From NCBI GenBank assembly GCA_014376915.1, contig JACMQP010000236.1, positions 1 through 39,957 on the forward strand: a stretch of DNA of 39,957 nt, read 5' to 3'. A program made the translations under genes and the position numbers. The notes under the pieces were generated by a model. The model saw only the letters and a list, made by a program, of their open reading frames with translations. It searched no databases and was not told the origin of the DNA. Shown one piece after another: positions 8,839 through 17,069 of this stretch; the stretch's first letter is position 1, and each line of letters starts with the position of its first letter. Source of the stretch: Ramlibacter sp. GTDB lineage: Bacteria > Pseudomonadota > Gammaproteobacteria > Burkholderiales > Burkholderiaceae.

Positions 8839-9399
8839 CTATTGCTTCGGATAGACCAAATCGGCGCGGCGATCTTCCGCCCAGGCTGCCTCGTCATGGC
8901 CCGTGGTCTTGGGCCGCTCACTGCCCCAGCTGACCGCCTCCATCTGGCCGTCCTTCACACCGTAAATTTTCAGGGCCTGTAGTACCGCGTGCGCTCGCTT
9001 CTGCCCGAGCGCCAAGTTGTACTCCGCACTGCCGCGTTCGTCTGCATGGCCTTCGATCTTGATCGACAGCACCGGCTTTGCTTGCAGGTACCTGCCGTGG
9101 CGATCGATCAGTCCGGAATATTCACTTTTGACCGCAAAGACATCGAAGTCAAAGTAGACGCTGCGCTCCTTGGAAATCGAGCTCTTCGGATCGAGGTGCT
9201 GCGGAAGCGTCGCCGATGTCACAGACGACAAAGCAACCGGCGCCGGCACGTCCGAGGTCGCAGGCGCGGGAGCCGACTTCGGCACGGCCGTTGCGACGGC
9301 GGCAGACTGGGTTGAGGACTTCGCCACAGGGGCGCTGCTGCAACCGGCGAGGATTGCGCTTGCGCAAAGGATCGAGGCGCCGAATCTGAACATCTGCAT
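8839..9399 (-). CDS. Pal-like OmpA-domain outer-membrane lipoprotein
   Basis: The ATG at 9399 has a clear GGGAG ribosome binding site. The 186-residue product begins with a lipoprotein signal peptide with the lipobox LAGC, Cys20 being the lipidated residue. An Ala/Pro/Ser-rich linker leads to a C-terminal OmpA-like domain (from about residue 75) with YFDFD at its start and the peptidoglycan-binding stretch EGHADERGSAEYNLALGQ. Pal proteins tether the outer membrane to peptidoglycan. The tol genes that normally accompany the housekeeping pal are absent here, so this is probably an accessory paralogue. An upstream in-frame start at 9444 would add 15 residues before the signal peptide and is unlikely. 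Confidence 0.88.
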   Translation of the reverse strand: MQMFRFGASILCASAILAGCSSAPVAKSSTQSAAVATAVPKSAPAPATSDVPAPVALSSVTSATLPQHLDPKSSISKERSVYFDFDVFAVKSEYSGLIDRHGRYLQAKPVLSIKIEGHADERGSAEYNLALGQKRAHAVLQALKIYGVKDGQMEAVSWGSERPKTTGHDEAAWAEDRRADLVYPKQ

Positions 9400-9479
9400 G
9401 CTGTTGTCTCCCGTAGCTGGTGGAGTGATTGCTCGGCTGAACACTGTGCGTGATCAGGTTGCGGCGATCGTACACTAAC

Positions 9480-9491
9480 ATTTGTACAAAT
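9480..9491. promoter_or_regulatory. Perfect 12-bp palindrome upstream of the Pal-like gene
   Basis: ATTTGTACAAAT is its own reverse complement. It lies in an AT-rich patch, unusual for this window, 81 bases upstream of the Pal-like start codon. It may be an operator or part of a promoter; no regulator is identified. Confidence 0.35.
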
Positions 9492-9607
9492 ATATTACCG
9501 ATTCGCGCGCGCCCTTCTCAACAGTCGCTGCCGGTCCAGGAGCGTCGAGTTCCTCAGGTCGGCAAAGCCGCATTCGCGCTGACCGACGCTTGCGCTCGAA
9601 GCGCGAT

Positions 9608-9778
9608 GAAGTGCTTCTGGCTTGCGTTGATCGCCACCTCGGCAGCCATTGATTTAGCGGACGCCGCCTACGCCTACAGGCGCACCATGTCTCGGCGCTC
9701 ACAGCATCTGCAGGACCACCGCTCCATCGGTCTGCCCGACACCGTCGGCGTGATGGTGTCGGGGCAGTTGTTGGCGTC
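9608..9778 (+). pseudogene. 5' remnant of a CPA1 cation/proton antiporter gene
   Basis: The stretch 9725-9778 aligns without gaps to 13238-13291, in the 5' part of the intact CPA1 antiporter gene downstream, with roughly four of five bases identical. The encoded peptides match as IGLPDTVGVMVS against IGLPITIGVMVS. Upstream, an ATG at 9608 opens a hydrophobic segment resembling the first helix of the antiporter. After 9778 the similarity stops. The rest of 9400-10138 (about 740 bases without an intact gene) holds the palindrome at 9480 and a frame-shifted stretch of unknown origin (about 9780-9958). This appears to be the surviving start of a second antiporter copy. Confidence 0.5.
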
Positions 9779-10138
9779 AAGACGACAGGATCATCAGAGT
9801 GGCACGAGAAGCCGTGCCGGAGGCGGACGTTCTGCTCACCGTCGAGACGCGCTTCACGACGGCAACCCAGGCCCTGCGAGATTCAAGCCTGAATCGGACA
9901 AGGGGGTATCTAGGCCGAGCCGAACCCGGGCGAACTCGTGTGCGCCGTCGCACAGACTAGGCCAGGCGCGTTGGGCAGACTGCATGAGCGGCGAGGAGTG
10001 ACCTGTGGTTGCCGTCCCGTTCAAGGAGGTCGCGGCATGCTGGTGGCACCGCATGCCGTTGCAAACATCGCCGGGATGAGCTCAGTCGAACTCGACCCCT
10101 GCCACCGCCCACTGACAGCCAGCACTGAAGGAAGCGAC

Positions 10139-11317
10139 ATGAAGCCCGCCCACACACCCAGCCCAATGACCCACGCCAACCTCGACGAAATCACGTCGCA
10201 CCAGGCGCGGCCCTGCCTGTCGCTTTACCAGCCGACACATCGACGCCATCCGGACAACCAGCAGGACCCGATCCGGTTCCGCCACTTGGTGGGTGCGCTG
10301 GAGGCGTCGCTTCGACAGCAGCATCCTGCTGATGCCGTAAAGGCCCAGCTCGAGCCGTTCGAGGCCCTGGCACAGGACCATGACTTCTGGAACCACGCGC
10401 TCGACGGCCTGGCCGTTTTGGGCGCGCCGGGCTTGTTCCGCGTGTTCCTGCTGCAGCGGCAAGGCAGTGAGCTGGCAGAGTTGGCGGTGGTGTCCGACAG
10501 CTTCCACACCAAGCCGCTGCGCCAGTTTCTGCAGTCGACCGGGCGCTACCAGGTGCTGGCGCTAAGCCTGCACGAGGTGCAGCTCTTCGAAGGAGACCGC
10601 AACGCGCTCGATGCCGTGGCGATGGCTGCCGAGGTGCCGCGGACGATGACCGTGAAGTTGGGCAACAAGCACACCGAACCGCACTCCACCGTGTCTTCAC
10701 ACGGCGGCAGTGGCGCTGGCCATGTTGCTATGCATCATGGCCAGGGTGGCAAGAAGGACAGGATCGACACAGAAGCCGAGCGGTTCTTCCGCGCCGTCGA
10801 CCGGGCCGTGCTGGAACACCACTCGCGCTTGTCCGGCCTGCCCCTGATGTTGGCTGCGTTGCCCGAACACCAGCACCTGTTCCGCGAGGTCAGTCACAAC
10901 CCGTTCCTGATGGCCAGCGGCCCGATGGTTGACCCTCAGGGCCTCTCGAACGATGCACTGCGACAGCGCGCCTGGGACGTCGCGGCACCGCAGCAGGATG
11001 CGCAGCAGGTCGCCTGGCGCGATGCCTATGCCTGCGCCGAGGCAAAGGGGCTGGGCAGCGAGGATCTGTCGCACGTCGCCCACGCCGCGGTGGCCGGCCG
11101 CGTGGCGACGCTGCTGATCGAGGCCGACCGCCAGGTGGCTGGTCGGATCGACGCATCGACCGGTGGCATCCATCCTGCTGAGCTCGACAACCCGCACATG
11201 GACGACGTGCTCGACGACCTGGGGACGATGGTCGAGCGCATGGGCGGAGAGGTTCACGTCCTGCCTGCCGACCGCATGCCGGGCCGCACTGGCGTGGCGG
11301 CAAGTTTTCGTCACTGA
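10139..11317 (+). CDS. baeRF-type protein (bacterial archaeo-eukaryotic release factor-like)
   Basis: The 392-residue protein matches the bacterial relatives of the eRF1 domain, with the usual opening THANLDEITS...CLSLYQPTHR, an HFWNH-like DHDFWNHALDGLAVL segment, and a C-terminal part with HVAHAAVAGRVATLLIEADR and GGEVHVLPADRMP. These proteins are predicted from family comparisons to act at ribosomes under stress, but biochemistry is scarce. Homology supports the ATG at 10139, with GAAGGA upstream. However, an in-frame ATG at 10037 has a better AAGGAGG site and would add 34 residues. The internal His/Gly-rich loop near residues 180-200 is probably disordered. It is followed after 42 bases by an HPF-like gene, which fits a ribosome-related role. 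Confidence 0.78.
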   Translation: MKPAHTPSPMTHANLDEITSHQARPCLSLYQPTHRRHPDNQQDPIRFRHLVGALEASLRQQHPADAVKAQLEPFEALAQDHDFWNHALDGLAVLGAPGLFRVFLLQRQGSELAELAVVSDSFHTKPLRQFLQSTGRYQVLALSLHEVQLFEGDRNALDAVAMAAEVPRTMTVKLGNKHTEPHSTVSSHGGSGAGHVAMHHGQGGKKDRIDTEAERFFRAVDRAVLEHHSRLSGLPLMLAALPEHQHLFREVSHNPFLMASGPMVDPQGLSNDALRQRAWDVAAPQQDAQQVAWRDAYACAEAKGLGSEDLSHVAHAAVAGRVATLLIEADRQVAGRIDASTGGIHPAELDNPHMDDVLDDLGTMVERMGGEVHVLPADRMPGRTGVAASFRH

Positions 11318-11359
11318 ACTGAACCGCCGCGCGTCCCAGAACCCCCAAAGGAGAATCCC

Positions 11360-11743
11360 ATGAAGATCCAACTCAACACCGACGTCCACATCGAGGGCAC
11401 CGAGGTGCTGGCCGCTCAGGTCAGCGCCACGGTCGAGCAGGCGCTGGAGCGCTTCAGTGAACACATCACCCGGGTGGAAGCTCATCTGAGTGACGAGAAC
11501 GGCGGCAAGAGCGGGCAGCATGACCAGCGCTGCATGCTGGAGGCCCGTCTCGAGGGCCGGCAGCCGGTGGCAGTGACGGACCACGCCGCGACACTGGAGC
11601 AGGCGGTACATGGCGCTGCGCAGAAGCTGGCGCATCTGCTGGACAGCAGGCTCGGCCGGCTGCACGACCATCGGGAGAAGACGTCCGGCCTAAAACTGTC
11701 CGGGACGGACCCCACCAATTGGAGCGACAGCCCTGTGGAGTGA
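11360..11743 (+). CDS. HPF/RaiA-like ribosome-associated protein
   Basis: This 127-residue protein has a strong AAAGGAGA site 8 bases before the ATG. Its N-terminal MKIQLNTDVHIEG strand, followed by a helix with VEQALERFSEHITRVEAHLSDENG and a second helix region near residues 70-95, matches the S30AE fold of ribosome hibernation and sigma-54 modulation proteins. Such proteins bind the 30S subunit and silence or dimerise ribosomes in starvation. It lacks the extra C-terminal domain of long HPF; its tail after residue 105 is short and polar. Cotranscription with the preceding baeRF gene is likely. Confidence 0.75.
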   Translation: MKIQLNTDVHIEGTEVLAAQVSATVEQALERFSEHITRVEAHLSDENGGKSGQHDQRCMLEARLEGRQPVAVTDHAATLEQAVHGAAQKLAHLLDSRLGRLHDHREKTSGLKLSGTDPTNWSDSPVE

Positions 11744-11779
11744 CAGCGGGAATCGTCGACGCGAAGTGGCCTCAAGTTC

Positions 11780-11899
11780 ATGGAGTCGACTATGAAAGCA
11801 TCTTTTGCTCCTGCCGTCGGGAAGTGCGAAATGTCGTTCGATGGCCGCGCTGGTGCACAGTTAGGCCGAGCGGCGCCCGGCGCCGCCGACAGCCAGTGA
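11780..11899 (+). CDS. Possible 39-residue leader ORF coupled to yihY
   Basis: An ATG at 11780 (or in-frame at 11792) opens a short frame whose stop codon overlaps the next start as TGATG at 11897-11901. The overlap suggests translational coupling to the downstream YihY gene. There is no recognisable domain and no strong ribosome binding site, so it may simply be chance. Confidence 0.25.
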   Translation: MESTMKASFAPAVGKCEMSFDGRAGAQLGRAAPGAADSQ

Positions 11900-12762
11900 T
11901 GTGCGCCGACCTGCCCGCCGCTTGGTGGGATCTCGTCAAGCAGGTTGCGACCGCATGGCTCGACGACTATGTGCCGAGCATGGGGGCCGCGCTGGCCTAC
12001 TACACGATGTTTTCGCTGGCGCCGTTGCTACTGATCGTCGTGTCCGTCGCCGGCCTCGTCTTCGGGGAAGACGCCGCGCGTGGCGAGATCCAGGCGCAGC
12101 TGCAGGATCTGATGGGGGAGCAGGGCGCGGGCGCGGTGCAGGGCCTGCTCGCCAGCGTGCGCAAGCCCGCTGAGGGCCTGACGGCTACAGCCATCGGCCT
12201 GCTGCTCCTTCTTGTCGGCGCGACCACCGTGTTCGCCGAGTTGCAGGACGCGCTCGACCGCATCTGGCGCGTGCCGGGACGGCTGCGCAAGAGCGGGTGG
12301 CTCACCCTCGTGCGTGCCCGCCTGATGGCATTCGGCATGATCCTCGCGGTAGGCTTTCTGCTCATCGTGTCGTTGGTGACGAGTGCGATGCTGGCTGCCG
12401 TGAGTCGTCGTCTTGACCCGGTCTTCGGCGGCTGGCAGACCGTGGTGGTGGCGGGCAACGCGGTCGGTGGCTTCGTGCTGGTGGCCTTCATGTTCGGCCT
12501 CATCTACAGGTTGATGCCGCGTCAGCGTGTCTTGATGGCAGACGTGTGGCTCGGGGCCTTGCTCGCGGCCTCGCTCTTTACGGGAGGAAAGTACCTCATT
12601 GGTGCCTATATCGGCCGCAGCGGCGTGGCTTCGGGTTTCGGGGCAGCTGGTTCGTTGGTGGTGGTGCTGCTTTGGGTGTATTTCTCAGCACAAATCTTGT
12701 TGATGGGTGCCGAGTTCACCTGCGTCTACGCGCGGACATTCGGATCTCAGAAGACCGCGTAG
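11899..12762 (+). CDS. YihY/BrkB-family inner membrane protein
   Basis: The 287-residue protein has six hydrophobic segments and the family hallmarks: an early GAALAYYTMFSLAPLLLI segment, VFAELQDALDRIWRV in the middle loop, and a final helix LWVYFSAQILLMGAEF. The old annotation as ribonuclease BN was wrong for this family; its function is unproven, with transport or envelope roles proposed. The ATG at 11899 overlaps the stop of a 39-residue upstream frame. A 71-base gap separates it from the DUF1840 gene. Confidence 0.88.
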   Translation: MCADLPAAWWDLVKQVATAWLDDYVPSMGAALAYYTMFSLAPLLLIVVSVAGLVFGEDAARGEIQAQLQDLMGEQGAGAVQGLLASVRKPAEGLTATAIGLLLLLVGATTVFAELQDALDRIWRVPGRLRKSGWLTLVRARLMAFGMILAVGFLLIVSLVTSAMLAAVSRRLDPVFGGWQTVVVAGNAVGGFVLVAFMFGLIYRLMPRQRVLMADVWLGALLAASLFTGGKYLIGAYIGRSGVASGFGAAGSLVVVLLWVYFSAQILLMGAEFTCVYARTFGSQKTA

Positions 12763-12833
12763 GCCATTCAGTGGCACCGGAATCCGAACGTCAAAAGTTT
12801 CAGTGGAAATTAATAGCAAAGGAGGGCTACAAC

Positions 12834-13157
12834 ATGATCTACAAGTTCAAGTGCAAGGCGACGGGAAATGTCCTGATGGCGGGTCCGGTCGGTGATCGAA
12901 TGCTGCGTATCTTGGGCAAGCCCCTTGCGGAACAGGGAATCCTGCAGCCAACCGACATGCTTTCGGACATTCGGGCTTTGGAGCTCGCCGTCGCAGAGGA
13001 CGAGTCCCGCTTGTCCGATGTCAAGGGCAACCCGCCCTTGGAGGATGAGACTGGGGAAGACGCCGACGCGGTGACATTGCGCCAGCATGCGTGGCCACTG
13101 ATCGAGATGTTGAAGGAGGCTCAGGCGACGAATGAAGTGATCGTCTGGGGTGTTTGA
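12834..13157 (+). CDS. DUF1840 domain protein
   Basis: This 107-residue soluble protein has an excellent AAGGAGG site. It opens with MIYKFKCKATGNVLM and carries a long acidic middle (residues 55-80) before the C-terminal WPLIEMLKEAQ and VIVWGV ending, typical of DUF1840. The family is common in betaproteobacteria and has no known function. It is 15 bases ahead of the CPA1 antiporter gene and so probably in the same transcript. Confidence 0.85.
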   Translation: MIYKFKCKATGNVLMAGPVGDRMLRILGKPLAEQGILQPTDMLSDIRALELAVAEDESRLSDVKGNPPLEDETGEDADAVTLRQHAWPLIEMLKEAQATNEVIVWGV

Positions 13158-13172
13158 CGGGGCCCTTTGGTG

Positions 13173-14414
13173 ATGCTGGAGATTGGGGCATCGTGCCTTG
13201 TCCTTACCGCGCTGCTGGCATACCTGAATCACAGGTTCATCGGTCTGCCGATCACGATCGGCGTGATGGTGTCGGCGCTGTTGATGTCGCTGGGCCTCGT
13301 GGCCCTGGACGCCTTGGGCATCGCCTCAGGGCTGCGGCAGTTCGAAGAGTCACTGCTGCGCTCAATCGACTTCTCCGCGGTGCTGATCCAGGGCATGCTG
13401 TCGCTGCTGTTGTTCGCCGGCGCGTTGCACGTCGATCTGACCGCACTCAAAGCCTATCGCTGGCAGGTGGGCGTGCTGGCCGTGGTCTCGACCATTCTGT
13501 CCACGGCCGCCGTGGGCTACGGGACCTGGATCGCCTTGCCCTGGGTGGGCCTGCACCTGCCGTTGATCTATTGCCTGCTGTTCGGTGCACTGATCTCGCC
13601 CACCGACCCGATCGCCGTGATGGGCATCCTGAAGACCGCCGGCGCACCGAAGAACCTGGAGCTGGTGATCGCCGGCGAGTCGCTTTTCAACGACGGCGTG
13701 GGAGTGGTCATCTTCTCGCTGCTGCTGGGCATGCTGGCCAGCGGCAGCGCGCCCACTCTGGAGGCCGGCCTGGGACTGCTGCTGCGCGAAGCCGGCGGCG
13801 GCCTGCTGTTCGGGCTGGTGTTGGGCGCCATCACCTTCTGGCTGCTGCGCAGCGTCGACAACTACCAGGTCGAGGTGTTGCTGACATTGGCGGCCGTCAC
13901 CGGGGGCTACGCGCTGGCCAACCGATGGCACGTCTCGGGGCCACTGGCGATGGTCGTCGTCGGATTGATCGTCGGCAACGGGGGCCGCGCGCTGGCAATG
14001 TCCGACACCACCCGGCACTACATCGATCTGTTCTGGGAGCTGATCGACGAAATCCTGAATGCCGTGCTCTTCGTGTTGATCGGGATGGAAGTGCTGTTGG
14101 TGAGCTTCTCGGTCAACATCTTCATTGCCGCCGTGGTGGCGATGGCCGTTACGCTGGCTGCACGCGCGCTGACGGTGGGCCTGCCGGTAAGTGTGCTTAA
14201 ACGCGCCTTCAAGCTGCCGAAAGGTTCGGGCTGGGTGCTCACTTGGGGCGGCCTGCGCGGCGGCATCTCGGTCGCACTGGCCCTGTCGCTTCCCGCAGGC
14301 CCGCAACGCGATACGGTGCTCGCGTTGACGTATTGCATCGTCGTGTTCTCGATCCTCGGCCAGGGCCTGACCATCGGACAGGTCGTCCGCAAGGCAGTGA
14401 CGGCGAGGCGTTGA
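13173..14414 (+). CDS. CPA1-type sodium/proton antiporter
   Basis: A 413-residue, twelve-helix protein of the NhaP/NHE type. The ion-binding region is visible: SPTDPIAVMGILK near residue 145 and GESLFNDGVGVVIF near residue 170, containing the Asn-Asp pair of electroneutral CPA1 exchangers. A GLRGGISVALALSL segment near residue 365 is also typical. It exports Na+ (or K+/Li+) in exchange for protons. It lacks the long cytosolic tail of some relatives. The ATG at 13173 is preceded by in-frame GTG (13170) and TTG (13167) codons; the choice hardly changes the protein. Its 5' region has a decayed partial copy at 9.7 kb. Confidence 0.9.
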   Translation: MLEIGASCLVLTALLAYLNHRFIGLPITIGVMVSALLMSLGLVALDALGIASGLRQFEESLLRSIDFSAVLIQGMLSLLLFAGALHVDLTALKAYRWQVGVLAVVSTILSTAAVGYGTWIALPWVGLHLPLIYCLLFGALISPTDPIAVMGILKTAGAPKNLELVIAGESLFNDGVGVVIFSLLLGMLASGSAPTLEAGLGLLLREAGGGLLFGLVLGAITFWLLRSVDNYQVEVLLTLAAVTGGYALANRWHVSGPLAMVVVGLIVGNGGRALAMSDTTRHYIDLFWELIDEILNAVLFVLIGMEVLLVSFSVNIFIAAVVAMAVTLAARALTVGLPVSVLKRAFKLPKGSGWVLTWGGLRGGISVALALSLPAGPQRDTVLALTYCIVVFSILGQGLTIGQVVRKAVTARR

Positions 14415-14436
14415 ATCAAACGCCGTCGGGCTTGCG

Positions 14437-14931
14437 CTAAGAACGCGCCTGGGCCAGTACCCGGTCGAGCTTGTCCTCAATCTCGCCCAGGTACGCAGAT
14501 GTGCTGCGCGTCGCTTCCGCCAGCTTGTCCTGCAGGCCGCGTTCCGATTGCTCCATGCGGGCACCGAGCTCGCGCGTGGATGCGGTGCCCTGGGCTTCGA
14601 TCCTGCGCAGTTCGCCTTCCAGCATCGTTCGCAGTTCGGTGAAGCGCGAGGCCTCGGCCTTGTCGGCGAGTTCGCGCTGGACCTTGCCTTCTTTCGCGAA
14701 GCGGCGAGCGTCCAGGATGACGCCGGCCTGCTGGAACACGATGTAGACGACGAACAAGGCGCTGACCACCGCGGTGAAGACCAGCATGACCAATCCAAGA
14801 GGGGCGCTGATCTCGGTGAACCCGAGGCTCAGAGCTGTCGGCGCGGCAAACGCGGTCCAGTTCAGGGTCACCAGCAGCAACAGCAGCGCAAAGGCCAGCA
14901 TCAGGGTCAGTGCAAAGGAACGCAGGTTCAT
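14437..14931 (-). CDS. LapA-like membrane protein with a coiled-coil tail
   Basis: The 164-residue protein has two membrane segments (about residues 5-28 and 43-68), then a long charged helix with heptad character running to the C-terminus (residues 75-160). This resembles the LapA/DUF1049 topology but with a longer coiled coil; the assignment is tentative. Its ATG at 14931 overlaps the stop region of the truncated phosphatase copy upstream (TGACATG), so it was probably once translated from the same message. The gene converges on the CPA1 antiporter with a 22-base gap and no visible terminator. Confidence 0.65.
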   Translation of the reverse strand: MNLRSFALTLMLAFALLLLLVTLNWTAFAAPTALSLGFTEISAPLGLVMLVFTAVVSALFVVYIVFQQAGVILDARRFAKEGKVQRELADKAEASRFTELRTMLEGELRRIEAQGTASTRELGARMEQSERGLQDKLAEATRSTSAYLGEIEDKLDRVLAQARS

Positions 14932-15104
14932 GTCAAGTCCTTGGGTTGGAAGCGGGCACTTCATTCCACAACTCGATGATGCGCCAATCCGGGTGATGTG
15001 GATTGATGCGCAGCAGACTGACCGAGGCTGTGTTCAGCGCGAAATGCTGGCCTTCGACCAGCTTCAGGCCGTTCCAGTGCGCAGCCAGCGCGGCACCAAC
15101 TTGG
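14930..15104. repeat. Segmental duplication, copy 1 (matches 18511-18684)
   Basis: These 175 bases match 18511-18684 in direct orientation with about nine of ten bases identical and a single one-base length difference. Similarity begins at the ATGTCAAGTCC block and stops sharply after the TTGG at 15104. It contains the 3' end of a histidine phosphatase gene. Confidence 0.9.
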
Positions 15105-15190
15105 TCTTCCCGCTGGCCTGCCTGGTGTTCAACGGCCTTTCGCGCTGGCTGAACAAAATCGGCCTGAGCCGTCATGTTTGGCGGCCTCAT
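14933..15190 (-). pseudogene. Truncated copy of the histidine phosphatase gene (3' end only)
   Basis: The frame encodes about 57 residues equivalent to the C-terminus of the phosphatase at 18.5-19.1 kb (GAALAAHWNGLKLVEGQHFALNT...), ending in NPHHPDWRIIELWNEVPASN and a TGA. The catalytic His residues are missing because the similarity starts only at 15104. Upstream residues to 15190 are unrelated. Unlike the larger copy, this one keeps the uninterrupted ending, so it preserves the ancestral C-terminus. Confidence 0.75.
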
Positions 15191-15201
15191 GTCCTGCGGG
15201 G

Positions 15202-15723
15202 CTACTTCTCGCCCAACTGGCCCTCAAACACCGGTACGGGGCGTGATTGCGCCTGCTCAGGCGTGGTGGCCTTGCCGTTCTGCGCGATGTCGCGGATCAG
15301 CCATTCCATTTCCTTGATCTCCTTGCGCTGAGCCTTGACGATGCCGTCGGCCAGGGAGCGAACGCGCAGGTCATCGATGCGCGCGCGCGTGCTGGTCAGG
15401 ATGGCGATGCTGTGGTGGGGAATCATGGCCTTTTGCCAAGCCTGGTCCGACACGGTGTCTTGCGAACGCACCAAGTACAGCGACCCCGCAAACACTACTG
15501 CGGCGCCGATCAGGATGGCGATGTTCTTGCGGCTGTCGTCGTACATGCCCAGCATGAACAGCATCATCACAATGGCCATTGCGCCACCCATGTACAGCGC
15601 CATCCAGGCGCGAGTCTGGCTAAAGAACACATGGTCCAACGCATAGGTGTTCAGGTACATCAGCCCGAACATCACCAGTGTGGACGCCGCGATCATGGTG
15701 ATGAAGCGGATGTATTTGTTCAC
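15202..15723 (-). CDS. DUF305-family membrane protein
   Basis: Three membrane segments (about residues 5-30, 38-60 and 66-85) precede a soluble helical domain of DUF305 type, recognised by AMIPHHSIAILTSTRARI followed by a long helix with KAQRKEIKEMEWLI. The paired His residues are consistent with a ferritin-like four-helix metal site; metal binding by such proteins is suspected but not settled. The start is the GTG at 15723 because AAGAGG precedes it by a few bases; upstream codons to 15831 encode unlikely sequence. The product has 173 residues. Confidence 0.78.
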   Translation of the reverse strand: MNKYIRFITMIAASTLVMFGLMYLNTYALDHVFFSQTRAWMALYMGGAMAIVMMLFMLGMYDDSRKNIAILIGAAVVFAGSLYLVRSQDTVSDQAWQKAMIPHHSIAILTSTRARIDDLRVRSLADGIVKAQRKEIKEMEWLIRDIAQNGKATTPEQAQSRPVPVFEGQLGEK

Positions 15724-17069
15724 GAGACCTCTTGGTTCACATGTCACGGGAGCCACCGTGTGGTGGGCGAAAACCCGCGTGTCTTTTGAATTCCAGACTA
15801 GCAAAAAAGGGCCGGTCGCGCTGTAGGACAAGACCGTGGCGGGTCGACGCCGGGGCCGCGCTCTGATGTTGCACCTGCTGCACGGCAGCGCTCGGTGATC
15901 CGCGCCTTTTATCTCTCGGCTGGTTCCGGGCCCCGATCCAGCGTTTACTCCAGCGCCTGGCGGTCGTCAGCCCCGCAGCGCACGGCAGCGTGAAGACTGG
16001 CATGCCGGTGTTGGCGTTGGGCTGGGCGCTGCGGCAAGGGCTTGTCTACGCCTTCTATATCGCTGCAATGTTGTCCTCATTTCTGATCACGCGTTGGCTG
16101 CTTCGCACGGTCAAGCCGACCTGGCTCGCCGTACTGTCAGCCGGCATCGTGGTGGTCTTCAGCAGCGCGGGATTGCAGTTGACACTTCTGGTGAAGACGC
16201 TGCAAGCGACGCAGCTGACGCAGCGTCTGGGTGATGGGTGCCGTGTCGACGCCGTCATAGTCGGCGGGTTTGGTGACACTGATCTCCACGTGTCACGGTT
16301 TTGCTCGGTCGGCGGGCTTTGAGAAATTCGAACGCCGTTGTTGTCCGATTCAAAAGCCACCATCAGCCGCCTTGCGCTAGCACTGCCTGCAGCTGAAGGC
16401 ACCGAGAAAGTCACCGCCACATTGAGCCGCTGCGGCAAGGCCTACGAAAAGGTCACGCTGCGGCCGCCCGCGCGTTGATGAACGGTGGTGCGCGGCAGGC
16501 GAGAGTCCACGCACGTCCTATCCAAGCAAAGGCGGCCACAGCAGACTGGGTTGACTGGCTTCCACGGTCAGGATCAAGGCGCATGCACGGTCTCACGCTC
16601 CCGGCCGGCAACAGCCTCTCGCCGGGAAGCTTCGCGGCACCCGAGTTGGACACATTCGGGGCGCAGAAATTCGTGCAGCGCGTGGCCGGACTGATGAAAT
16701 CCAAGTGCCAAGCGCAGTGGACAGCCGAAGCGGCTACGGCACTGGCATGCATGTGATCCCGTAAAGGAAACTCGCATTGAACTGCCTGAGCGGTAGCAAA
16801 CCTCTCGATGTTGGCGAACAATGTCAGTTGGCTTATCGATCCGCAGGCCGCTGTGTGGCGGTTTAACACTGGCAGAAGCCATTCGGCTTTGGCGCACGGA
16901 TGTTTGTGCTTGCCGAGACCGTTTCACCAGGCTTCGCTGGGCTGCGGGTCGCGACTTCACGAACGCCAACCGTCGAACGGATCGCTGCCAACGTCTACTT
17001 GCGCTCGGGTGCCGACGGTGGTTGGCGGCCTGCAAGTCGCCGGCGCGGCGTCTCGGAATTAGGTACCCA
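15724..17069. other. Gene-poor region with decayed coding fragments
   Basis: No intact known gene lies in these 1.35 kb. A plus-strand frame from a GTG at 15990 to 16322 has two hydrophobic segments in its first 70 residues but then loses protein character. A second plus-strand fragment, about 16325-16476, reads EIRTPLLSDSKATISRLALA and onward in another frame, directly after a stop. Together they suggest a frameshifted, decayed membrane-protein gene. The part from 16480 to 17069 shows only arbitrary open frames and nothing I can name. Confidence 0.4.

Noticed and set aside
10697..11671. Long minus-strand frame opposite baeRF and the HPF-like gene
   Set aside because: The plus-strand genes have ribosome binding sites and recognisable folds; this frame has neither.
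13362..14798. 478-residue minus-strand frame opposite the CPA1 antiporter
   Set aside because: Composition rich in Gln, His and Arg, typical of a shadow of a GC-rich membrane-protein gene. It also overlaps the LapA-like gene in another frame.
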